The notes beneath the pieces are model-generated. The model made no database searches, was not told the DNA's origin, and saw only the letters and a program-made list of their open reading frames with translations. A DNA stretch of 62,701 nucleotides from Burkholderia sp. Bp9142 (GTDB taxonomy: Bacteria; Pseudomonadota; Gammaproteobacteria; Burkholderiales; Burkholderiaceae): contig NZ_QTPP01000047.1 of the NCBI RefSeq assembly GCF_003853415.1, forward strand, positions 1 through 62,701. Reading direction: 5' to 3'. Of this stretch, positions 44,724 through 52,368 are shown in pieces; the first letter of the stretch is position 1; every line of letters begins with the position of its first letter. The position numbers and the translations under genes were made by a program.

Positions 44724-45581
44724 TTACTTCTGGCTGGCACTGGCTGATTGAGAGACGCCTCGGCCGGTCAGCAACGCGTTGCGGAACTGTGGCACGAAAC
44801 TCATGAGGGCCTCGTCGATGCCCTTGATCGCGTTGGGCAAATCCTTTACCAGATCGGTATAGAAAGGATAGATATAAGGGCCATCCCCCTTTGCGTCCTG
44901 GGCGAAGGTGGAGCCTGTATTCTTGTTGACGCCACCCCCGCCAGAGCTCGGGCTTAGATGACCAGGGATCGGATAGAAGATGTTTTGCGAAAAAATCGGC
45001 TCGAACGTCTTCGCCGAAAAAATTCGAATCTGGGTATTTACCGATCGGACATACGGCCAACCCAATCCGTTTGCGCCGTAACCCGTATTGGCCGGCGCGA
45101 TCAGAATTGCATCCGCTCCCGTGTACGCGTCGCCTTTCAGCACCGGATGCAGCCAATCCCCTGCAATTTTGGGCATGCCGGCCTGACCAAGATCGATTTC
45201 CTTCACCTGGTAGCCTTGTGCCCGTAGCTCGCCCTCCAATGCCTCAATGTACTTGCGGTTCAGCCCGGTATCGCCCAGTTCGCTCTTGACGAGACTGTTG
45301 AAATCCTTGTTGGTACGAGTCGATACTGCCGCCGTCCCTCCGGCGATCGCGCCGCCAACCGCGGCGGCCAACAGACCCACCCCAGGAATCGGAACGATGA
45401 CCGGCCCCCCGGCCGTAGCGGCAAAATACACGGTTGGCCTCGACACATCGACCGCAATTGTCTTGATCGACGACATTTTTTGCGTATCGAGGTCGAATTG
45501 AGGTGTCGATGCACACGCACCGAGCACCACACTCGACGCAACGATCGCAACTGTACAGCGCACCCGCATTTTCGTTTTCAT
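44724..45581 (-). CDS. Lipoprotein with glycine-zipper segment, TPS locus
   Basis: 285 aa from the ATG at 45581; in-frame ATG 45596 has a better ribosome site (GAGTGAAG) and may be the true start. The signal peptide ends in the lipobox VVLGACAS. Residues about 60-85 form a glycine-zipper stretch (PGVGLLAAAVGGAIAGGTAA) that could insert in or span a membrane. The rest is soluble, with AYTGADAILIAPANTGYG. It is the last gene of the TPS unit and may help exoprotein export or anchoring (inference). Function unknown. Confidence 0.75.
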   Translation of the reverse strand: MKTKMRVRCTVAIVASSVVLGACASTPQFDLDTQKMSSIKTIAVDVSRPTVYFAATAGGPVIVPIPGVGLLAAAVGGAIAGGTAAVSTRTNKDFNSLVKSELGDTGLNRKYIEALEGELRAQGYQVKEIDLGQAGMPKIAGDWLHPVLKGDAYTGADAILIAPANTGYGANGLGWPYVRSVNTQIRIFSAKTFEPIFSQNIFYPIPGHLSPSSGGGGVNKNTGSTFAQDAKGDGPYIYPFYTDLVKDLPNAIKGIDEALMSFVPQFRNALLTGRGVSQSASASQK

Positions 45582-45634
45582 TTCAATACTCGCCATTTTC
45601 TTCACTCGATGTTGAAGTTCACCGGTGCGCCCCC

Positions 45635-46480
45635 TTACTGCTGAATCGTCGCACTCTTCAACAACCCGCCGACAAACTGCGCACTCGCCTTCTCCAGCGC
45701 AAGCGCCTCGAGCTGCTGACGGATCGTCGGCTGCGCCTGATTGAACGCCGGCACCTGCGTCGGCCGCTTTGCATCGAGCTTCACGATCGCGCGTGCACCG
45801 TCGACCGGAATCGACTCGGGTGTCACAGCGCCGGCAGGCAGCTTTTCAAGCGCCTGCGCGATCGCGACCGGCAGGCCGGACGTCTTGCCTTCCGTCGCCG
45901 GCGTCTTGAAGCTCACCCACGGCAGTTCCCCGCCCGTATCGCGGCTCGGTGCGATGCTGTATTGACGCGCAAGTCCTTCAAACGCTTTGCCCGCCTTCAG
46001 TTCGCTCAGCACGGTCGCTGCCGTCGCGGCGTCGCGAACCACGATCAATCGCGGCTTGTACTCGTTCTTGCCGAGCGACGCGACGATCTCGTCGTAACGC
46101 GACTTGACTTGCGCATCCGTTACCGGCTCCGGCTTCACGTTGTCTTTCAGATACAGCTGCGTCTCGGCGTTGGACTTGGCTACCTGCATCGCCGCCTGGA
46201 CTTCCGGCTTGCTGCCATAGTTCGCTTTCTCTGCTGCCTGCTGGATCAGCACGCGGGCAATCAGTTGATTCTTGATTGCTTGACGCATCTGCGGCGTATC
46301 CGGCTGCCGTGTTGCGTGCAGCACTGCGTCGATTTCCGCCTGGGTGATCGCGGTGCCGTTTACTGTCGCAACGGTGCCCGTTGCTTGGGGTGGCGCGGAC
46401 GTCTGTGCAAGTGCCGAACCAGTCAGTGCCGCGGCAAGGGCAAGTGCCGATAGCGTGCAGCTCAGTTTCGTTTTCGTCAT
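45635..46480 (-). CDS. Periplasmic PpiC-type peptidyl-prolyl isomerase, TPS locus
   Basis: 281 aa with a signal peptide (LSALALAAALTGSALAQ). A SurA-like N-terminal helical region (ATVNGTAITQAEIDAVLHAT) is followed by a parvulin domain at about 140-245 (AGKAFEGLARQYSIAPSRDT, GGELPWVSF). It lies 78 bp after tpsB. The likely role is to keep the unfolded TpsA exoproteins or the TpsB barrel competent in the periplasm. The domain assignment is firm, the client is inferred. Confidence 0.87.
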   Translation of the reverse strand: MTKTKLSCTLSALALAAALTGSALAQTSAPPQATGTVATVNGTAITQAEIDAVLHATRQPDTPQMRQAIKNQLIARVLIQQAAEKANYGSKPEVQAAMQVAKSNAETQLYLKDNVKPEPVTDAQVKSRYDEIVASLGKNEYKPRLIVVRDAATAATVLSELKAGKAFEGLARQYSIAPSRDTGGELPWVSFKTPATEGKTSGLPVAIAQALEKLPAGAVTPESIPVDGARAIVKLDAKRPTQVPAFNQAQPTIRQQLEALALEKASAQFVGGLLKSATIQQ

Positions 46481-46558
46481 CGTTTCGAATTTCCAATAAA
46501 TGAGCGCACAAACACGTCCTGCGCAAATGCGCGCCGTCCGGGTAGCCGATACAGTCGA

Positions 46559-48358
46559 TCAGTAGTTCCAGTTCATCGTCGCCAACACCAACGTTGCCTT
46601 CGGTCCGAGTGCAGCCGGCTGCGTCAGCGCACGCCCGACCAGAACCTCGCCTGAAAGGAACTGCTTGTGCCATTGCCATTGCGCGCGCAATCCGGCGCCC
46701 GCGCCGGCGAGTGTCGGGAAACCCGGTATCGCGACAAGACTCGCCTTGCCCGCGTCGACGAACACATACGGTTCGATTCGGCCGTCTTTCCATGCCGGTG
46801 CGTTCACCCATGCGAGTTCGTTGCGCGAGTACAAACCCCGATCGCCGGCGATTTCGCCTGAGCGAAAGCCCCGCACGGTATCCATCCCGCCGAGATATAG
46901 CTGCTCGGATCCGAACAGCGCCATGTTCGTGTATTGACCGCCGAGCACGCCCCGGTATGCGAGCAGTGCATGACCGATCTTCGGCAACGGCAACGTGAAG
47001 GCGGCGGTCGCATCCACCTTCGTGAACTGGCTGTGTGCCTCGTCGCGCGTGATGCCATGCGGATCGTGATTCGCGCCGAACCACGGCAGTCCCTGCGACA
47101 CCCCGCCGTTGAGCGTGAAATTGCCTTGCGCGTCATTCATCACGAACTTGTGCAGCCAATTGCCACCGAGGCGGAACACGGCGACACGCTGCGGATCGAG
47201 ATCGATGCCGTTGACCTCGCGATCGGTACGGCGCCAGGACACCGTCGCATCGATGCTGGTGATGTCGCTTACGGTCCGGCTGACCAGGTAGTTCCAGCCG
47301 AAGATGTGCGACAGCGTGCGGCCGTATTCGAGTGCGGTCGTGCCGATCAGTTGCTGGTATTCCGAATCGGAAATCGTGTAGCTGAAGGTATGGCGACCGA
47401 ACGGCACGGCGAACGAGCCGACGATGGCGTTGCTATCCAAGCTGTCGAGGAAATTGACGCTCAGCGATTCCTGCAGACCTAGCAGATTGTCGGCCTCGAC
47501 GCCTGCACGATAACGCGTCACGCCCGTCGCCGAGCTGCCGTAGTTGTCGACACCTAACGTGTAGTAGAGGCGATCGCCCGATTGGTTGCCGATGTCGACG
47601 ATCGATTCGCCCGGGCTCTGGCCGGGGAGAATCTGGACCGTCGCCTGATTGCGGCGCAGGCGGTTGATCTGTGCGACGCCCTGATCGATGTCGGACAGAC
47701 GCAGCGGATCGCCTGGCGCCGCCGGAAACGCGTTCTCGTAGCCTGCGTCCGTGAACCAGCCACCACCCGACGAATGCTCGTCCGGCTTCAGCCGGTGGAT
47801 CGGCACACCGTTGATCGTGAAGCCGGCGATCCGGCCAACCTGGATCGTGACCGTCAGCGTGCCGGTCGCGAGGTTCTGCGGACCGAGCAACGCGCGCGTC
47901 GTGGCAAAACCGGCTTCGACGAATACGTCCGTCAGCCGCTTCAACAGAACGTTGACACGATGCGAACCGAGATCGTGGTTCGCGAAAGGCGCGACGACCG
48001 CTCCGAGCTTCGCTTCCGAAATGCCGCCGGGTGGAACGAACGGTTTGCCATCCGGCGCTTGCAGCACGATCCGGTTGACCGGGAAGGTCGGTCCGGATTC
48101 CTTGATCGCATCGACCGGCATATCCGACGGAATATCGAGCGTCGTCTCGGTCGTCGGCGCGACCGTGATCGATGCGGGCGGCTGCTCGAGCTGGCGTTGG
48201 CGCGCCTGTTCACGCTGCTGCTCGATGATCAGTTGCGCCGGATCCTGCACGGGGCGACCTGCCGGAGGCGGTGTTTGCGCCTGCACTGGCACATGGAGTG
48301 CGGCGAGGCTCGCGACCAGCAGCGGCAGCTGCAGTCGGGGGAATACGCGTGGTTTCAT
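46559..48358 (-). CDS. TpsB outer-membrane transporter (FhaC/ShlB/CdiB family)
   Basis: 599 aa, Omp85-superfamily two-partner secretion pore. Signal peptide (LPLLVASLAALHVPVQA), a Gln/Arg-rich H1 helix region at about 40-60, two POTRA domains (about 90-250; FPVNRIVLQAPDG, VTIQVGRIAGFTINGV), then a 16-strand barrel starting near LYYTLGVDNYGSSATG. The VRGF motif of the lid loop is in GMDTVRGFRSG, and the chain ends on an aromatic (MNWNY) as outer-membrane proteins do. It is the only TpsB here and must serve both TpsA proteins. Confidence 0.94.
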   Translation of the reverse strand: MKPRVFPRLQLPLLVASLAALHVPVQAQTPPPAGRPVQDPAQLIIEQQREQARQRQLEQPPASITVAPTTETTLDIPSDMPVDAIKESGPTFPVNRIVLQAPDGKPFVPPGGISEAKLGAVVAPFANHDLGSHRVNVLLKRLTDVFVEAGFATTRALLGPQNLATGTLTVTIQVGRIAGFTINGVPIHRLKPDEHSSGGGWFTDAGYENAFPAAPGDPLRLSDIDQGVAQINRLRRNQATVQILPGQSPGESIVDIGNQSGDRLYYTLGVDNYGSSATGVTRYRAGVEADNLLGLQESLSVNFLDSLDSNAIVGSFAVPFGRHTFSYTISDSEYQQLIGTTALEYGRTLSHIFGWNYLVSRTVSDITSIDATVSWRRTDREVNGIDLDPQRVAVFRLGGNWLHKFVMNDAQGNFTLNGGVSQGLPWFGANHDPHGITRDEAHSQFTKVDATAAFTLPLPKIGHALLAYRGVLGGQYTNMALFGSEQLYLGGMDTVRGFRSGEIAGDRGLYSRNELAWVNAPAWKDGRIEPYVFVDAGKASLVAIPGFPTLAGAGAGLRAQWQWHKQFLSGEVLVGRALTQPAALGPKATLVLATMNWNY

Positions 48359-48495
48359 CGTGGTTGTGCGTGCAGGTGCCCGAGCTTTGATGCAGCCGTG
48401 CCGGTGAGGTCACCCTTCGACGCGGCAATGACGATCACGAAGGCAAGGAGGGCGACAACCGCCAGCCCGAGTCGATTTATTTTTCGATCGTCCAT
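48355..48495 (-). CDS. 46-aa single-pass membrane protein between tpsA and tpsB
   Basis: Not in standard gene-size range but well supported by position. It begins MDDRKINRLG, has one hydrophobic helix (LAVVALLAFVIVIAA) and ends in a polar tail LGHLHAQPR. It starts 3 bp after the compact tpsA stop and its TGA overlaps the tpsB start (ATGA), so translation would be coupled to tpsB. It has no lipobox. A topology of N-in with a periplasmic tail is likely. Function unknown; it may be a small assembly factor or only a coupling peptide. Confidence 0.6.
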   Translation of the reverse strand: MDDRKINRLGLAVVALLAFVIVIAASKGDLTGTAASKLGHLHAQPR

Positions 48496-48498
48496 CGG

Positions 48499-50535
48499 TT
48501 AGCGCCACCACCACGTCGTCAGGCCGAGATGCTGGTCGATCTGGACAGGCGTGCGCGACGGCGCGCGCACCGTGGTGATGCCACCGGCCGCCGTGACGCC
48601 CTTCCCGCCGCTGAACGAGCCACCGTCGATCACGCCGTCGCCGGTCAGCGTCACGCTGCCGTTCGCGCTAAAGCCACCACCCACGTCCATTGCGATGATC
48701 TGCGCCCACGTGCTGCCAAAGAACGCCTTGAAACCGCGGTGCTGGTTGATGGCCGAGTAGCCGGTTACGCCTTGCGCATAGGTCACGGGGGCATCGACCT
48801 TGATGTCGCCGGTTGCGAACACATTGCCGCCGACGTTACTGGCCACCGTACCGGCCTTGATGCCGATGTTGCCGCCTGCCTGGATCGTGCCGCCGTATGG
48901 CGTGACGTTGCTTGATGCGTCGGCGTGGCAGAAGATCCAGCAACTACGCGTATAGCTGGCTTGTCCCGTGAAGACCGCAGCATTGGTGAAGTTATTTTGC
49001 GCGGCAATGTTGACGTCGCCGTCGTTCGATTGAACGATTCCGCCGGCATTCGTGAAGTTGCGGCTCGTGATCGTCACCGGGCCGTGCACGGCCGCGATAT
49101 AGGCGAGTTGGTCGGGATTGCTGACGGTCCCATAGTCGACGTTGAAGCCGCTCGTCGTATGCGTGAAGAACAGGAAGCTGCCGCCGCGCTCGGTGTACGC
49201 AGTGGGCTGACCGCCGTTCGTGCCGCCGGTATGGTCGATGATGTTCTGGACGTCGCCGGCGGCCGTCAGGCTCACTGCGCCGTTGGACAGAATGCGAGCG
49301 TTGTCGTTGATGATGTTGCCGCCGGCGGTCAGCTTTGTCTGGCCATTGGCTGCGAAAACGATTCCGAGATTATTCGCGCTCGAGCGGTTCGTGATGTCGC
49401 CTGCGGCGGTGAGAATCACGTCGCCGCCGGTCCTGGTGCCGTCGCTCGCCGTAGAGCCGGCCTGAATGAGGCTGCCGGTGTTTGTGATTGCACCGCTGCT
49501 CGTCAGGGTGACCGTGTTGCCTGCGCTCAACGTCGTCGAGCCTGTGGCGTCATCGGTCAGGGTGATGTCGCCGGCCTGAACGGTCGTGTTGTTTGCAGCG
49601 GTGACCTGTGCGCCCTGCAGCGACACGGTTCCGGACGTCGTCAGCGCGACGTCACGTTCCGCTTTCACGGAACCGTCGGCGATTGTAATGTCGCCGTTCG
49701 CTGCGACAACGACGTCGCCGGCGTTCGCGTAGACCTTGCCGAGGCTGTGCACGCCGGCTCCCTGGTCGGTGACGATCAACTGCACGCGGCCGGCCGTGAG
49801 ACCACCGGCCGCGGTGATGTCGATCGCGACGGCATTGTTTTTCGTGCCGGGAGACGTCGTGCCGGTCAACCAGTCGTGGCCGTTGTCGGACGGGGAGAAG
49901 CTGGTGTCGTAGGTCGACTTGCTATCGCCCACGATCGCACGTATGCCGCTCGTCGAACTGGTGAAGTCATTTGTCACTGGGCCGTTGATGCTCAGCTGTT
50001 TGGCAATCAGGTCGAGGTTGACCAGCGTGCCGGACAGGCCGCCAGGGCCGATCGCGATACCGCCACGATTCGTCGTCAGTGCGACGTTGCGTTGAATGAC
50101 GCCCGGTGCGATCGTGAGATCGTTGAAGCTGACCTGGCCAGTAGACAGCACGACGTGGCCCGTGTTCGTGAAGCTGCCGCCATCGACGGTGATGCCGTTC
50201 GGGTTCGCAAGAATCACGTTCGCGCGCGGGCCGAGCACGTTGATATTGCCCTGGATCAGCGACGGGTTCGTGCTCGTCACCTGGTTGACGATCGTGCGCG
50301 CATTGATCCCGACGTTGTTCAGGTCCGCACCCGCTTTCGAGACGTTGAACGACGAATAGGTGTTATTCGACACACCGCCGACGGTGGGCGCAATGGTGAC
50401 GGTCTGATGGCCGCTCGCGTCAATCGATACCGACGTCGCGGTGCCGCCGTCGGGCATAATGCCAGCGGCGCGTGCCGGGCCAATCAGGCTCGCCCACGTC
50501 AACAACAAACACAGGGGTAATTGTTTAATGCGCAT
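48499..50535 (-). CDS. Compact TpsA exoprotein (filamentous haemagglutinin-like), 678 aa
   Basis: Signal peptide (PLCLLLTWASLIGPARAAG), then a TPS secretion domain at about 25-260 with INARTIVNQVTSTNP and ANVILANPNGITVDGG, the NxxNPNGI-type signature recognised by TpsB POTRA domains. A short beta-helix follows (repeats such as AGDITNRSSANN, GDVNIAAQNNFTNAA). The chain ends at GLTTWWWR with no toxin region, no DUF637 and no pretoxin motif. It is far shorter than usual TpsA proteins. Next genes: the 46-aa protein and tpsB. Confidence 0.9.
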   Translation of the reverse strand: MRIKQLPLCLLLTWASLIGPARAAGIMPDGGTATSVSIDASGHQTVTIAPTVGGVSNNTYSSFNVSKAGADLNNVGINARTIVNQVTSTNPSLIQGNINVLGPRANVILANPNGITVDGGSFTNTGHVVLSTGQVSFNDLTIAPGVIQRNVALTTNRGGIAIGPGGLSGTLVNLDLIAKQLSINGPVTNDFTSSTSGIRAIVGDSKSTYDTSFSPSDNGHDWLTGTTSPGTKNNAVAIDITAAGGLTAGRVQLIVTDQGAGVHSLGKVYANAGDVVVAANGDITIADGSVKAERDVALTTSGTVSLQGAQVTAANNTTVQAGDITLTDDATGSTTLSAGNTVTLTSSGAITNTGSLIQAGSTASDGTRTGGDVILTAAGDITNRSSANNLGIVFAANGQTKLTAGGNIINDNARILSNGAVSLTAAGDVQNIIDHTGGTNGGQPTAYTERGGSFLFFTHTTSGFNVDYGTVSNPDQLAYIAAVHGPVTITSRNFTNAGGIVQSNDGDVNIAAQNNFTNAAVFTGQASYTRSCWIFCHADASSNVTPYGGTIQAGGNIGIKAGTVASNVGGNVFATGDIKVDAPVTYAQGVTGYSAINQHRGFKAFFGSTWAQIIAMDVGGGFSANGSVTLTGDGVIDGGSFSGGKGVTAAGGITTVRAPSRTPVQIDQHLGLTTWWWR

Positions 50536-50623
50536 ATCGCGCGCGTCCCGTAATACGTAATTCGGGCGACGTTCTCGAAAGGCAAAATCGCATTCCGGAC
50601 GGACCGCCGCTGCGGCGGCAACG

Positions 50624-51148
50624 TTATTTCACACTCGATGGTCGAGTAGTTTGCTCAGTCACGATCGGCACCCCTGCCAGCTCAGCGATACCGTTGGCCG
50701 TCTCAACGCCCACGTCTTCGGCAACCACATCGATGCCGTTCAAGGCCGAATGCGCCGAATCCTCAACCGGGAAGCTCGCATTCGATACGTCAACCCGTGC
50801 CTTGATATGGTCTCGCCCAGCCAGAACGCCCAGCATGAAACGCGCGACGTTCGAGCGCGTGCTGTACTCCTGGATCGTGATCTTGACCGGTACACCCGTT
50901 GGTGACACCGGAATACCGTTCTTGGAGGCTTGCTTGTCGAACGCCTCGATCAGCCCCGCCTTCACGGCGGCGCTTACTTCCTGCCCATTCGGATCGATCG
51001 TCGGTTCAGCCACACCTTGCTTCAGCGCCGCCTTCAGCGCTGAATCGGCGACATGCGACGTATCCATGTCCGGGTTCGTGGCAGCACATCCAGCCAGGAC
51101 GACAAGCAATCCCGCCATCGCGGGATAAATGATTTTTCCGGTTTTCAA
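50624..51148 (-). CDS. Lipoprotein of the TPS locus
   Basis: 174 aa using a TTG start at 51148 with AAGGA 8 bases upstream; no nearby ATG keeps the signal peptide intact. The lipobox is LVVLAGCAA. The mature part is beta-rich (VPVKITIQEYSTRSNVARFM, GRDHIKARVDV) and looks like small outer-membrane lipoproteins of the DUF4410 kind. It sits where Burkholderia bcpAIOB loci carry the small lipoprotein gene bcpO, but I could not establish homology. Transcribed toward the compact tpsA. Confidence 0.7.
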   Translation of the reverse strand: MKTGKIIYPAMAGLLVVLAGCAATNPDMDTSHVADSALKAALKQGVAEPTIDPNGQEVSAAVKAGLIEAFDKQASKNGIPVSPTGVPVKITIQEYSTRSNVARFMLGVLAGRDHIKARVDVSNASFPVEDSAHSALNGIDVVAEDVGVETANGIAELAGVPIVTEQTTRPSSVK

Positions 51149-51266
51149 TTAAGCATCCTTATTTTTTTAACATCAGCTACATTGCTATCGACTCATTGTG
51201 CTGAGCCTGAACACCTTCGACAGCAGGTCATTTTTCCCCTGTGGTCGGCGGTATTGTTCTGCGCCG

Positions 51267-51545
51267 CTATCGCACCAGCCATCGCGTTCTGTCCCCAAGT
51301 CCGGCAAGACCACCACCTGCAAGGGGCGCAAATGCATCCAGTGCCGTGATCTGCCCCTGATCGAACGGCGCATGCATCGGGTCAATCGCGTCAAGCGCCA
51401 GCGGCGACAGCACCGCACTCGTAGCCCCGCCAATCGCACCGCCACCACATCCCTGTCCAGTAGCGGCACCAGCTGCACAACCGAGTACCGCGTGCGCCGC
51501 CACGTAGCCGAGACCGGCACCCTGCGTCTGATAGTCCCGGCCGCT
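51267..51545 (-). pseudogene. Orphan C-terminal fragment of another TpsA/CdiA
   Basis: The reading frame starts directly after the immunity stop, without a start codon: GRDYQTQGAGLGYVAAHAVL, GCAAGAATGQGCGGGAIGGA, then FAPLAGGGLAGL. It aligns with the giant exoprotein just before its pretoxin motif (LAHAALGCAAGATTGQGC, then ISGGSVAGLLG) but differs in the middle, so it comes from a different TpsA variant. The frame ends at 51267 before any toxin. It is a displaced module left by a past C-terminal exchange. Confidence 0.8.
51411..51500 (-). repeat. Direct repeat copy 1 (pre-toxin segment)
   Basis: Codes for AAHAVLGCAAGAATGQGC plus GGGAIGGATSAV. Pairs with 52540-52629 in the same orientation, roughly three-quarters identical at DNA level. 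The two copies flank the toxin tip and the immunity gene. Confidence 0.7.
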
Positions 51546-51902
51546 TCACCACACATTCCAAACCTGACCGGAACCGTCATCAAGAAGTACAGCCTCCGGT
51601 CCCGATCGATCCTCATCCCGAAGACTAATCTCGACTGACGAACCGTCGCTAAAAGAGAGCGTCATGTGCTCCTCGGTCTCTTCTGCCGAGTTGACCGTGC
51701 ATCCGATCCTTGCGCATAGCTCGTCTCGATAACCACGCCCACCCACTGAATACCGCTCGTTGCCCGTCAGAACAATGGGCCATACGTAGGCATTCAGCAA
51801 CGGGCCTTCGAAATGGAGTTGCACATAATCACGAACAAACGTCACCGCCCCAAGCTCACGCCCCTCTAAGAGCTGCAAGATCTTCTTCGTGCCTTCAACC
51901 AT
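51546..51902 (-). CDS. Probable immunity protein for the adjacent exoprotein toxin
   Basis: 118 aa from the ATG at 51902, which has GAGGTGAG 5 bases upstream; a GTG three codons earlier (51911) is possible. It starts about 10 bp after the exoprotein stop. Small, acidic, cytoplasmic, beta-rich (VTFVRDYVQLHFEGPLLNAY, YRDELCARIGC, LSFSDGSSVEISLRDE). Its size, position right behind a polymorphic-toxin C-terminus and lack of signal peptide fit a CdiI/BcpI-type immunity protein. Function is inferred from context only. Confidence 0.65.
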   Translation of the reverse strand: MVEGTKKILQLLEGRELGAVTFVRDYVQLHFEGPLLNAYVWPIVLTGNERYSVGGRGYRDELCARIGCTVNSAEETEEHMTLSFSDGSSVEISLRDEDRSGPEAVLLDDGSGQVWNVW

Positions 51903-51912
51903 CGTACTCACC

Positions 51913-52368
51913 TCATTTCCCCGGGATATGCCACATAGGGTCAGTTTTCGGAATTGTCTTACCCGTGAGTGGATTCACAGCTTGACCGCTCGCGTTATTG
52001 TACGAGCCGTATCCGTATGGATACTGATACGGGCCTGAGGTAATGGGATCCATAAAACGGAAACCCGTCGTGTTGGGACTCAACCCATTGCCGCCCGACC
52101 CACCCTGAAACTGAATGCCCTTGCCATTGTTCGCCAATGTTGGGCCAGTAGCACCACTTGGCACGGGATAGGCAACCCCGTTCGGCGAAACGATGAAATT
52201 CGGTGCACTGTTTCTAGCCCCGCCAAACGCCATCGGATTCGGGCTTAGGACGCTGACGCCGTTACCTTCGTCGACGATCGAACTCTCGCCCAGTTGGGCT
52301 CGCTCCTTACTCTGCTGCTTGTGTAGTGCGTCTTGCTCGCGCTGCGCCTCGCTCGTGTGCTCCAGCTC
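51913..52368 (-). other. Variable C-terminal (toxin) region of the giant TpsA
   Basis: The last 151 codons, after the conserved motif AAQNEALNNS (52369-52398), which I take as this family's pretoxin boundary. Contains NFIVSPNGVAYPVPSGATGP, FRFMDPITSG and GYGSYNNASGQAVNPLTGKT, a tail recurrent in bacterial polymorphic toxins. I cannot name the activity. Confidence 0.65.

Noticed and set aside
50624..51148. Firm assignment as BcpO
   Set aside because: Only the position and lipoprotein nature agree; no sequence motif of BcpO could be confirmed by eye.
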